From Sedimentisphaerales bacterium (GTDB lineage Bacteria > Planctomycetota > Phycisphaerae > Sedimentisphaerales > SG8-4), in assembly GCA_016932895.1 (NCBI GenBank), contig JAFGCA010000711.1:1-25173 (forward strand): DNA of 25,173 nucleotides, read 5' to 3'. Position 1 is the first letter of the stretch. Each line of letters starts with the position of its first letter. The notes beneath the pieces are model-generated. The model did no database searches, was not told the origin of the DNA, and was given only the letters and a program-made list of their open reading frames with translations. A program made the translations under genes and the position numbers. Positions 16,089-23,476 of the stretch are shown one piece after another.

Positions 16089-16430
16089 ATGTTTCGAAAA
16101 GGCGACAAAAGAGGCTACAAGACGCCGCTGGAGGGCATCTGGCAGAAGACGCTCGTTTACGGGCAGCGAACGCTTATGACCGAGTTCAAACTGACGGCGG
16201 GAAGCGTCCTGCCCCGGCATCATCATCCCCACGAGCAGATCGGCTACTTAGTGCGCGGCAGGCTCCGGCTCTTCGTGGGGTCGGGAGAATACGATGCGCA
16301 GGCCGGGGACAGTTGGTGTGTCGAAAGCGACGTCGTGCACGGTGCCGAAGCGCTCGAGGATTCTGTGGCCGTGGAGGTCTTCTCGCCCGTGCGCGAGGAT
16401 TATCTGGTCGAGTCGGAAGCGTCATCATAG
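16089..16430 (+). CDS. Single-domain cupin protein
   Basis: Encodes 113 residues from ATG 16089 (AGGG 7 nt upstream; ATG 16083 is an alternative adding two residues). The core is a conserved cupin: RHHHPHEQIGYLVRGRLRL gives motif 1 with metal ligands H-x-H-x(3)-E, and AGDSWCVESDVVHGAEAL gives motif 2 with the last His. This is a cytoplasmic beta-barrel that typically binds a divalent metal. Single-domain cupins act as sugar isomerases or lyases, ligand sensors or dioxygenases, and the reaction cannot be told apart here. It ends only 20 nt before the GH2-type gene, so the two are very likely one transcript and a sugar-related role is likely. Confidence 0.87.
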   Translation: MFRKGDKRGYKTPLEGIWQKTLVYGQRTLMTEFKLTAGSVLPRHHHPHEQIGYLVRGRLRLFVGSGEYDAQAGDSWCVESDVVHGAEALEDSVAVEVFSPVREDYLVESEASS

Positions 16431-16450
16431 GAAAAGGGGGTATGGTCGGT

Positions 16451-19400
16451 ATGGGCAACGCAGCGAAAATGTTCGTGGCGATTCTGGTGTCCGTCGCGTC
16501 GGTGACATTGGGTGGGACAATCGATATGTCGGGCTCCTGGAACTTTGCGCTGGACCCGAACGATGTGGGCGTCGATGGCAGGTGGTTTGAAAGGAAGCTT
16601 CCGGAACGGCTCGAGATGCCGGGCGCGCTGCAGAGCCAGGGCTTCGGCGACGACGTCACCGTGGATACGAAGTGGACCGGCTCGGCGAACGAGCATATCT
16701 GGCTGCGCGAGGCGCGCTATGAGAAGTACCGGCAGCCGGACCAAATCAAGGTGCCGTTCTGCCTTCAGCCCGAGAAGCACTACGTCGGGGCGGCGTGGTA
16801 CCAGCGGCGGATCGACGTCCCGGCGCAGTGGCGGGGCAGGCGGGTGATTCTCACGCTCGAACGACCGCACTGGGAGACGCGCGTCTGGGTCGACGGCGCC
16901 TGCGTCGGCCGCGATGACAGTCTGTGCACGCCGCACGAGTACGACCTCGGCCGGCTTTCGCCCGGCCGGCACGTGCTGACCCTGCGCGTCGACAATCGCG
17001 TGATCGTGGACGTGGGCGACTGGTCGCACAGCGTCAGCGACCACACCCAGGGCAACTGGAACGGCGTCGTCGGGCGCATCGAGCTATCCGCCCGCGGCGA
17101 CGTGTGGATCGACGATCTCCAGGTGTATCCCCACGTGGCGACCAAATCGGTGACGGTGAAGGGACGCATCGTCGACGCCTCCGGAAAACCCGGCTCGGCT
17201 GCGGTGAATCTGACGGTTGGGCCGGCCAATTCCGAACCTGCAATCGAACGTCGCATCCACGCCCTCTGGGACACAGGCGGCGGGACCTTCAGCGCGGAAA
17301 TCGCCCTCGGTGACGACGCGCGGACCTGGGACGAGTTTCACCCGGCGCTGTATCGCTTGACTGCGGTGCTGGACCGACCCGATACGGAGCGGGCGGTCAC
17401 TTTCGGCCTGCGCGAGATCTCCACCACGCCCGACAAGCTCTTCGCGGTCAACGGACGAAAGACCTTCCTGCGCGGCACGCTCGAATGCTGCATCTTCCCC
17501 CTGACCGGCCATCCGCCCACCGAGGTCGAGCCGTGGAGGCGGATCATCCGCATCTGCAAGGCCCACGGACTTAACCACATCCGGTTCCATTCGTGGTGCC
17601 CGCCGGAGGCGGCCTTTGTCGCGGCCGACGAGCTGGGTTTTTATTACCAGGTCGAGTGTGGGGTTTGGACGAATCCGGGCAACGGCACGCCCGTCGACAA
17701 GTGGCTCTGGAACGAGAGCGAGCGCATCGTCGCCGCCTACGGCAATCATCCGTCGTTCGTACTGTTCGCCAGCGGAAACGAGCCGCACGGGCCGAAGCGC
17801 GAGGAATATCTCACGAAGTGGGTCGCGCACTGGAAGGCGAAGGACCCGCGCCGGTTGTGCACCACGGCTTCGGCGTATCCGCTGCTGCCCGTCAACGAAT
17901 ACCACGTGGACTATCATCCGCGCGGCACCAAGGGCTGGGGCGGCAAGGATTACGCCGCCGAGGTCCGCGATCACAGCGTCCCGGCCATCGTGCATGAGAT
18001 GGGGCAGTGGTGCGTCTATCCGAACTTCGACGAGATCGAGAAGTATACCGGCCCGCTGAAGCCCAAGAATTTCGAGATCTTCCGCGGTTCGCTCACCGAG
18101 CACGGCATGCTGGACCAGTGGCGGGATTTCCTGCGCGCTTCGGGGAAGCTCCAGGTTCTCTGCTACAAGGAGGAGATCGAGGCGGCCTTGAGGACGCCGG
18201 GCGTCGGCGGTGTGCAGTTGCTCGATCTGCACGATTTCCCGGGCCAGGGCACCGCGCTGGTCGGTATTCTCGATGCCTTCTGGGACGGCAAAGGCTATGT
18301 CACGCCGAGCGAGTTCCGCCGGTTCTACAACACGACTGTCCCTCTGGCCCGCATGGACAAGCGCATCTGGACGAGCGACGAGAGCTTCAGTGCCGAGGTG
18401 ACCGTGGCGCACTTCGGTCCGGCGCCGCTGGAGGATGCGGTGCCCACGTGGAAGCTCGTCAATGCGACCGGCGAAACCGTGATGGGCGGCCAATGGTTCG
18501 CCAGGGACATCCGCGTGGACCGGGGCGTCGAGCTGGGGCGCATCTCTTTCGAGTGGGACACTCTGCCCGCACCGGGGCGGTACAGGCTGGTGGTGGGTCT
18601 GAAGGATACGCCGTTCGAGAACGATTGGCGGCTCTGGGTATATCCCGCAAGCGTTGAGACCGAGCCGGGCGACGTGCGCGTCAGCTCCCTGCTCGACGAG
18701 CCGACGCGGGCGCACCTGGCCGAGGGAGGCAAGGTGCTGCTCCTGGCAACCACGACACCGCCGGAGTTTCCCAGAGGCTCGTTCACACCGATCTTCTGGA
18801 ATCGCTTCATGTTCGACACGCAGCAGACCCAGACGCTCGGTTTGCTCTGTGATCCGGGCCACCCCGCCCTGAAGCGATTCCCGACCGAATTCCATAGCGA
18901 CTGGCAATGGGCCGGGATTCTCTCGAAGTCTCACGCCCTGGTGATGGATGAGCTTCCCCGTGGCCTGCGGCCCATCGTGCAGGTCATCGACGACTGGAAC
19001 ACCAACCGCAGGCTGGGTCTGCTGTTCGAATGCCGCGTGGGCCGGGGCAGGGTGCTGGTTTGCTCGGCGGACCTGACGCGTGATCTCGACGCCCGGCCGG
19101 CCGCACGGCAACTGCGCCGCAGCCTGCTTGGCTACATGGCCTCGGAGGAGTTCGACCCGGACATCGAGTTGACGATAGCCCAGGTCCGCAGTCTGTATCG
19201 CGAGCCGACCGTGCTGGAGCGAATCGGCGCGAGCGTCAGCGCCGACAGCGCGCATGTGGGCTACGAGGCCCGTCTTGCCATCGACAGCGACCCGGCGACG
19301 ATGTGGCACACCGCGTGGAGCCCGAGCGATCCACTGCCTCATCATTTCATCATCGATCTGAGCGAAGGGCGGCGCGTCTTCGGGCTGACGTACCTGCCCC

Positions 19401-19627
19401 GGCAGGATCAGACCAACGGGCGGATCGCAGAATTTGAGGTCTACGTCAGCGACGACGCCAATAACTGGCGTCGGCGGGCCGCCGGACGCTGGCCCAACAG
19501 CGCCGAGCGCAAAACGGTCCGGTTCGAGCAGCCGGTCACCACTCGCTACCTCAAGCTCCTTGCGCTCACCGAAGTCAGCGGCCAGCCCTTCACCTCGGCG
19601 GCCGAGCTGGACGTCCTGCTGAAATGA
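16451..19627 (+). CDS. Secreted GH2-type glycoside hydrolase with C-terminal discoidin-like (F5/8 type C) domain
   Basis: Encodes 1058 residues. ATG 16451 lies 10 nt after AAAAGGGGG; the ATG at 16442 is an alternative. A signal peptide (MGNAAKMFVAILVSVASVTL) is followed by a GH2 sugar-binding jelly roll (about 25-215, including WYQRRIDVPAQWRGRRVILT), an immunoglobulin-like domain (about 220-320) and a TIM barrel (about 325-620). E444 in SGNEPHG is the expected acid/base and E516 in HEMGQW the nucleophile. A further beta-rich domain leads to an alpha/beta segment (about 750-890, KVLLLATTTPPE), then a discoidin-like domain (about 905-1058, IDSDPATMWHTAW). GH2 includes beta-galactosidases, mannosidases and glucuronidases; the exact activity is not evident. 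It follows the cupin gene by 20 nt. Confidence 0.88.
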   Translation: MGNAAKMFVAILVSVASVTLGGTIDMSGSWNFALDPNDVGVDGRWFERKLPERLEMPGALQSQGFGDDVTVDTKWTGSANEHIWLREARYEKYRQPDQIKVPFCLQPEKHYVGAAWYQRRIDVPAQWRGRRVILTLERPHWETRVWVDGACVGRDDSLCTPHEYDLGRLSPGRHVLTLRVDNRVIVDVGDWSHSVSDHTQGNWNGVVGRIELSARGDVWIDDLQVYPHVATKSVTVKGRIVDASGKPGSAAVNLTVGPANSEPAIERRIHALWDTGGGTFSAEIALGDDARTWDEFHPALYRLTAVLDRPDTERAVTFGLREISTTPDKLFAVNGRKTFLRGTLECCIFPLTGHPPTEVEPWRRIIRICKAHGLNHIRFHSWCPPEAAFVAADELGFYYQVECGVWTNPGNGTPVDKWLWNESERIVAAYGNHPSFVLFASGNEPHGPKREEYLTKWVAHWKAKDPRRLCTTASAYPLLPVNEYHVDYHPRGTKGWGGKDYAAEVRDHSVPAIVHEMGQWCVYPNFDEIEKYTGPLKPKNFEIFRGSLTEHGMLDQWRDFLRASGKLQVLCYKEEIEAALRTPGVGGVQLLDLHDFPGQGTALVGILDAFWDGKGYVTPSEFRRFYNTTVPLARMDKRIWTSDESFSAEVTVAHFGPAPLEDAVPTWKLVNATGETVMGGQWFARDIRVDRGVELGRISFEWDTLPAPGRYRLVVGLKDTPFENDWRLWVYPASVETEPGDVRVSSLLDEPTRAHLAEGGKVLLLATTTPPEFPRGSFTPIFWNRFMFDTQQTQTLGLLCDPGHPALKRFPTEFHSDWQWAGILSKSHALVMDELPRGLRPIVQVIDDWNTNRRLGLLFECRVGRGRVLVCSADLTRDLDARPAARQLRRSLLGYMASEEFDPDIELTIAQVRSLYREPTVLERIGASVSADSAHVGYEARLAIDSDPATMWHTAWSPSDPLPHHFIIDLSEGRRVFGLTYLPRQDQTNGRIAEFEVYVSDDANNWRRRAAGRWPNSAERKTVRFEQPVTTRYLKLLALTEVSGQPFTSAAELDVLLK

Positions 19628-19691
19628 CCCGACGCGCAGGTGGCATTGCAGTGAGGCGTGCGTTACTCGGCGTAGAATCCGCGATCCATCC

Positions 19692-19719
19692 TTGACGTTA
19701 CCGGCGGAACGTTGATAAT
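19692..19719 (+). promoter_or_regulatory. Sigma70-type promoter for the HAD phosphatase gene
   Basis: TTGACG (19692-19697), 16 nt spacer, GATAAT (19714-19719). The predicted start of transcription, about 19726, is just before repeat copy B, so the repeat would be carried in the mRNA leader. Confidence 0.55.
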
Positions 19720-19731
19720 GGCCGGCTCAGA

Positions 19732-19823
19732 AAATCAAAGATCAAAGAGAAAGATCAAGATGGGGGAACGGCCGCGAACCGGCGATGACTTCCTTATTCT
19801 TGCTTTTTGAGTTTTCATTTTGA
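19732..19823 (+). repeat. Dispersed A/T-armed repeat, copy B
   Basis: Same architecture and orientation as 7305-7400: AAATCAAAGATCAAAGAG on the left, GATGACTTCCTT in the core and a right arm ending CATTTTGA. The GC centre differs from copy A and is not a perfect palindrome. The right end runs into GAGGAG, which probably serves as the ribosome-binding region of the HAD gene. Confidence 0.7.
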
Positions 19824-19840
19824 GGAGCAGAACTGAACGT

Positions 19841-20509
19841 ATGGTTTCGACGCTGTTTTTTGATTTAGACGGGACGTTGACCGATCCGCGAGAGGGGATC
19901 ACGCGATGCCTGCAGTACGGCGTCGAGTGCCTGGGGCGTTCCTATCCCGAGCAGTCCGAGCTCGTGGGGTACATCGGTCCGCCGTTGCGGTGGACCTTCC
20001 CCCGGCTGCTCGGTACCGACGACGAGGACCTGGTCGAGGCGGCCATCCGGCATTACCGCGTGCGCTACGCGGACGTCGGTCTCTTCGAGAACGAGATGTA
20101 TCCGGGCATCCCGGAGATGCTGGCCGCGCTGCAGGGGCGCGGATTCAAGCTCTACGTCGTGACCTCCAAGCCTACGGTCTACGCCGACCGCATCATTCGG
20201 CATTTCGGTATCGATTCCTATTTCGAGCGCGTGTTCGGCCCGGAGCTGGACGGTCGCTTCGACGACAAGACGGAACTCATCGCGTACATCCTGCAAGTGC
20301 TGCCCGTCGAGCCGCAAGAGACCGTCATGATCGGCGACCGCGCCAGCGACGTCGCTTCCGGCAAATCCAACGGCACAGGCACCATCGGCGTCACGTATGG
20401 TTTTGGCGATCTGGCAGAGTTGGCCGCCGCCGAGCCCGATTGCGTCTGCAAGAGCCCCGCCGAAATTCAAAACGCTCTCATGAACGGGTCGAAACCCGGG
20501 CCGGTTTGA
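19841..20509 (+). CDS. HAD-superfamily hydrolase, phosphoglycolate phosphatase-like
   Basis: Encodes 222 residues. ATG 19841 is preferred over an in-frame TTG at 19820 because the protein then starts directly with MVSTLFFDLDGTLTD: the nucleophile is D8 and the acid/base D10 of the DxDGT motif. Motif II is VVTSKP, and motif IV is MIGDRASDV with the magnesium-binding aspartates. A helical cap (about 15-80) makes it a subclass I HAD of the Gph/PGP type. It acts in the cytoplasm as a small-molecule phosphatase (2-phosphoglycolate or a sugar phosphate). The gene has its own promoter and its leader contains repeat copy B. Substrate is uncertain. Confidence 0.88.
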   Translation: MVSTLFFDLDGTLTDPREGITRCLQYGVECLGRSYPEQSELVGYIGPPLRWTFPRLLGTDDEDLVEAAIRHYRVRYADVGLFENEMYPGIPEMLAALQGRGFKLYVVTSKPTVYADRIIRHFGIDSYFERVFGPELDGRFDDKTELIAYILQVLPVEPQETVMIGDRASDVASGKSNGTGTIGVTYGFGDLAELAAAEPDCVCKSPAEIQNALMNGSKPGPV

Positions 20510-20538
20510 TACGGATTGGTAAAAGTCCCTGCGCGGTT

Positions 20539-20651
20539 TGTCATCCTGAACGAAGCGCAGCGCAGTGAAGGATCTGGGCCGCGCACGGAAGGAACTTCTC
20601 ATTCTGAGGCCATCCCGGCGCGCCGGGATTCGCCTGCGGCTCAGGATGACA
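20539..20651. repeat. Dispersed inverted-repeat element
   Basis: TGTCATCCTGA (20539-20549) and TCAGGATGACA (20641-20651) are perfect 11-bp inverted ends enclosing a 113-bp unit. Inside are an imperfect internal copy (CATTCTGAGG near 20600) and an 18-nt palindrome (20612-20629) identical to the centre of repeat copy A. Units with TCATCCTGA...GAAGGATCT are a common kind of intergenic repeat in bacterial genomes. It lies in the gap between the converging HAD and GPP34 genes. Confidence 0.65.
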
Positions 20652-20740
20652 GCGTTCTATTGCCCCAGAATTCTCCCTAATCCGTATGCGTTCGTCGATG
20701 GGCTTGAGCTCATGCTGCCAAACGCTTCGGGGGCAAAAGC

Positions 20741-20762
20741 CGCATGGGCTAAAGCCCATCGT
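20741..20762. repeat. Short palindrome, GATGGGC/GCCCATC type
   Basis: CATGGGCTAAAGCCCATCG contains ATGGGC and GCCCAT arms around a TAAA loop. It lies 18 bp beyond the GPP34 stop codon and could form a small 3'-end hairpin for that minus-strand transcript. There is no clear T-run. Confidence 0.4.
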
Positions 20763-20779
20763 ACAAGCCTGGGCCGCGT

Positions 20780-21487
20780 TTAGCGAGTGGTGGTCGTGGT
20801 CATGACCGAGGTCATCACGGCGGGCATCAGGCATGCGACCATAATCGCCGCCTGTGCGGCTTCGATTGCCTCTTTCGCGGCCTTGCCCATGATCTCACCG
20901 TTGACGATTTGCTCGATCCGCTTCTTTCGCGCCTTCAGCTTCTTCTTGTCGAACACCGCCCTCAGGATGTTGGTGCTACCGGCCAGCGACACGAGCACGA
21001 CCGTTTCCGGGTCGATCTCCTCGGTGTCGGTGAAGATCGCGCGGGCGAGCCGGTCGATGAGCCTGCGCTCGGGCTCGGGATCGATTTCCGGGTAGATATT
21101 CCGGCTGAAGATCAGCAGGACCTTGTCTTCGTCGGCTGCCAGGATGCCGCGCCGGCACAAGGATTCGGCGGCGCGATGCTTGAGATGCTTGAGGGAGCAG
21201 AAGGACGAGACCCATTCCGCCGGTGCCCGGCGCCGTTTGGCTCTCGCGATGCGTGCGAGGCACTCGTCGATGAGGTCGTCGCCGACCGGCTCGTCACTGA
21301 GAAGCGTAATGAGCTTCCTCTTTCTCCTGGGCTCTTCGATGCAAATTCGCCGGCTCAAGAGCAACTCGGCCAGGATGGCCCCGCCGACGGCATACTGGTA
21401 CATCGCCCCCGATTCCACCGTGCCTTCTTTATCCCGCAAGGCCAACAGCATCATCGCTTCGTACAAGTGCAGGTCGTTGCTCACCAT
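20780..21487 (-). CDS. GPP34 (GOLPH3/Vps74-like) family protein
   Basis: Encodes 235 residues from ATG 21487, with GGAGGT 9 nt upstream; the longer frame from 21559 would bury that site. The N-terminus reads LHLYEAMMLLALRDKEGTVE followed by YAVGGAILAELLLSRRICIE, the opening helices of the GPP34 fold. Further matches are the D-DLIDECLARI segment and the AEWV...LKHLKHRAAESL...RGIL winged-helix-like part. In eukaryotes the family binds PI4P and sorts Golgi glycosyltransferases; bacterial members have no settled function. The C-terminus is unusual: a hydrophobic AAQAAIMVACLMPAVMTSV stretch followed by five threonines. No signal peptide. It is monocistronic here. Confidence 0.82.
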   Translation of the reverse strand: MVSNDLHLYEAMMLLALRDKEGTVESGAMYQYAVGGAILAELLLSRRICIEEPRRKRKLITLLSDEPVGDDLIDECLARIARAKRRRAPAEWVSSFCSLKHLKHRAAESLCRRGILAADEDKVLLIFSRNIYPEIDPEPERRLIDRLARAIFTDTEEIDPETVVLVSLAGSTNILRAVFDKKKLKARKKRIEQIVNGEIMGKAAKEAIEAAQAAIMVACLMPAVMTSVMTTTTTR

Positions 21488-21867
21488 GGTCCTGGTACCT
21501 CCCAGTCGGGTCCGAAACGCCGGTCCGCCCAGCGTACTCCATATCAGATTCCCCGGCAAATCCTAATCCGGCCGGCGCGGGGCCCGCGCCAAGTTCTACT
21601 GAGACAGACGCACATCCATCCTCCGATGATCGATTTTGGTTCATGTGAGGGCGATTTTGGCAGTTCGCGTCCCCAAATCTGTGCTTGTCGGAAGAAAAAT
21701 TCCGCTGGTGCCGTTACTTATGACGAGGTTGGTGCCTCAACAGGGAGGTAGGAGAGCTGCGCAGGTGCTTGAAATCTGGTGCAGCGATGGTAGAATGCGG
21801 CGGAACGGCGGAAAATGGGGGACGAGTGACGTTCAAGTAGTTTCTATTATTTGCCTGGAGGGCAGAA
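21488..21867. other. 380-bp divergent intergenic region
   Basis: Between the GPP34 gene (minus) and the glycine-zipper lipoprotein (plus) I see no convincing gene. It holds the GPP34 ribosome site, a 17-nt GC palindrome (21574-21590, GGCGCGGG-G-CCCGCGCC), a short direct repeat (CGATTTTGG at about 21629 and 21652) and the lipoprotein promoter at 21769. Confidence 0.5.
21769..21796 (+). promoter_or_regulatory. Sigma70-type promoter for the glycine-zipper lipoprotein
   Basis: TTGAAA (21769-21774), 16 nt spacer, TAGAAT (21791-21796), with a leader of about 65 nt to ATG 21868. Good match in both hexamers. Confidence 0.6.
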
Positions 21868-22188
21868 ATGCCAAAAGCACGTCAGAACAGATGGATAGCG
21901 GTTCTTCTGATCGCAGCATTGATGGTTTCCCTGTGCGGCGGGTGCAGCGGCCTGAAATCCCACAAGATCTACCAGGCGGCCCTGTGCGGCGCCGCAATCG
22001 GGGCGATCATCGGGCATCAGTCGGACGAGTGCGAGAACGGAGCCCTGTTGGGTGCGGCGGTCTTCGCCGTCGGCGATCTCCTGAGCCAGATGGACGATCT
22101 GTCGGAGAAAAAGCTGGAAGAAGCCGCCGAGGAAGTCGCCAAGGGAAATCCGCTCCCGACCCGGGGCTACCCCGATCAGCCCTACTAA
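21868..22188 (+). CDS. Small glycine-zipper lipoprotein
   Basis: Encodes 106 residues, with GGAGG 7 nt before ATG 21868. The signal sequence (WIAVLLIAALMVSLCGGC) ends in a lipobox with the modified Cys at about residue 26. Residues about 38-72 (ALCGAAIGAIIGHQ, then GALLGAAVFAVGDLL) have Gly/Ala spacing typical of glycine-zipper lipoproteins such as the YMGG/Rcc01693 and SlyB types, in which the segment packs against or inserts into a membrane. Two extra cysteines (about 40 and 55) flank the first zipper half. The C-terminus is charged and helical, then proline-rich. It is probably a small envelope protein of structural or stress-related role. It has its own promoter and converges on the GTPase gene. 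Confidence 0.8.
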   Translation: MPKARQNRWIAVLLIAALMVSLCGGCSGLKSHKIYQAALCGAAIGAIIGHQSDECENGALLGAAVFAVGDLLSQMDDLSEKKLEEAAEEVAKGNPLPTRGYPDQPY

Positions 22189-22261
22189 TCCCGACAACGG
22201 TTCGACCGAGCCTCGCAGAAAAACACCAACGGTGGACGTGCCGCGCGCGAGTTCAGTACGC

Positions 22262-23248
22262 TTAGCTGAAGTGGAGTTCGACGACGTCTTTGTCGTGGAG
22301 GGTGTGGGAGAGTTGGACTTGCTGGCCGTCGTAGACGCCGGTGCCCCAAATACGGGCGGACTTGAGTTTTTCGGCTAATTCGCGGTGGATGGCCAGGGCC
22401 AGGTCCTGGACGGTTGAGCCGGACGGCAGGGTAAACGGGTCGCTCATGTCCGCGGGCTTGCCCGGCGGCTTGGCGTAGATGCGAATGATGTCCAACTGCT
22501 TGAACAGGAACGCGGGCAGCTCGTCCATCCCCTCGCCCATCTCGGCGGAGACCTTCACGAATTCCATCGGCTTATCGCATGATTTCTGCGCCAGCTCGAA
22601 CGCGCCGTCGGCCTCCACGTCGGCCTTCGTGCAGATGCAGAACGCTTTGCGTCCCAGGACGTTGCCCTGGCTGTCAAGCTCGGGCGTTTCGTCGTCGAGC
22701 AGCAGGCTGCGGGATTCGAGGAAATCCAGCAGGATCAGAAGCTGCTCCTCGACATCCTGCGACAGGTCGATTACCAGGGCGATCATGTCGCAGTTGCGAT
22801 AGGTGCCCACCTGGCCCGGGGTCATGTAGTCGGCGGTGATGGGAGGCATATCGACGAGCTGAATCTGCACGTCCTCGTACTTAGCCATCCCGGGTACCGG
22901 CGCGTGCGTGGCGAAGGGGAAATCGGCCACGTTGACCTTGGCCTTGGACAGGGCCCCGACCAGGGCGCTTTTGCCCGTATTGGGCATGCCCAGCAGGACG
23001 ATCTGGCCGGCGCCGGTGGCGGGCACGTGGAAGATATCGACCTGCTTGCCCGCCTTGCCCTTCTGGGCGCCCACTTCCTTGAGCTTGCTGAGCTTGCGGC
23101 GTAGATCGGCCTTGAGATGGTCGGTCCCCTTGTGCTTGGGCATCACCGACAGCATCCGTTCCAGCGCGAGAATCTTCTCGTCGTTGGTCGTGGCGCTGCG
23201 GTACCACTTCTCGGCGCTGAAGTACTCCGGTGTTAAATTCGCGGGCAT
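22262..23248 (-). CDS. TGS-domain GTPase of the DRG/Obg-related group
   Basis: Encodes 328 residues from ATG 23248. The helical N-terminus (NLTPEYFSAEKWYR, then PKHKGTDHLKADLRRKLSKL at 37-56) matches DRG-type proteins. The G domain has G1 GMPNTGKS (87-94), G2 around T114 in FPFATHAPVPG, G3 DMPP (133-136, where most GTPases have DxxG) and G4 TKAD (207-210, in place of NKxD). The C-terminal TGS domain is at about 262-328 (FTLPSGSTVQDLALAIHREL). DRG and Obg relatives bind ribosomes or stress effectors in the cytoplasm; this archaeal-like subgroup is not functionally characterised. A perfect TATAAT hexamer lies about 60 nt upstream inside a palindrome (23299-23315), and a second palindrome follows in the leader. 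Confidence 0.87.
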   Translation of the reverse strand: MPANLTPEYFSAEKWYRSATTNDEKILALERMLSVMPKHKGTDHLKADLRRKLSKLKEVGAQKGKAGKQVDIFHVPATGAGQIVLLGMPNTGKSALVGALSKAKVNVADFPFATHAPVPGMAKYEDVQIQLVDMPPITADYMTPGQVGTYRNCDMIALVIDLSQDVEEQLLILLDFLESRSLLLDDETPELDSQGNVLGRKAFCICTKADVEADGAFELAQKSCDKPMEFVKVSAEMGEGMDELPAFLFKQLDIIRIYAKPPGKPADMSDPFTLPSGSTVQDLALAIHRELAEKLKSARIWGTGVYDGQQVQLSHTLHDKDVVELHFS

Positions 23249-23266
23249 ATCGGCAAAAACAACCTT

Positions 23267-23280
23267 AGAATCACGATTCT
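23267..23280. promoter_or_regulatory. Leader palindrome AGAATC-AC-GATTCT
   Basis: Perfect 6+2+6 palindrome between the putative -10 and the start codon of the GTPase gene. It could be an operator or a small leader hairpin. Confidence 0.35.
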
Positions 23281-23298
23281 CGAAGAAATAACATCACC

Positions 23299-23315
23299 TG
23301 CGGTATTATACCGCA
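23299..23315 (-). promoter_or_regulatory. 17-nt palindrome TGCGGTATTATACCGCA overlapping a TATAAT -10
   Basis: On the minus strand the centre reads TATAAT (23310-23305), a consensus -10 placed about 57 nt before the GTPase start. The arms TGCGGTAT/ATACCGCA are perfect, so a dimeric repressor bound here would block the promoter. No good -35 is seen 16-18 nt upstream. Confidence 0.45.
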
Positions 23316-23380
23316 ATTTGTGAATCCTCGCACGCCGGTCCTTGGGCTTTTCTCTGCGTCGGGGATCGCGAGGGGCACGT

Positions 23381-23409
23381 TTGGACAAAAATGTCGCTCC
23401 GGGTAGACT
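23381..23409 (+). promoter_or_regulatory. Sigma70-type promoter for the ECF sigma operon
   Basis: TTGGAC (23381-23386), 17 nt spacer, TAGACT (23404-23409), about 60 nt before GTG 23477. It may be recognised by the housekeeping sigma. Confidence 0.55.
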
Positions 23410-23476
23410 AAAAGCAGAGTCCGGCGTGTTTCCACTATGACAGGTGAGTGCTCACATTGGCAAGGGCAGGGCCGTC

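Noticed and set aside
17084..19345. A 753-codon open frame on the minus strand opposite the GH2 gene
   Set aside because: Arg- and Pro-rich shadow of a high-GC coding strand; the plus strand has GH2 signatures.
21600..21680. Direct repeat CGATTTTGG near 21629 and 21652 as a regulatory site
   Set aside because: Only two short copies, far from both start codons, and not associated with a promoter; chance is likely.
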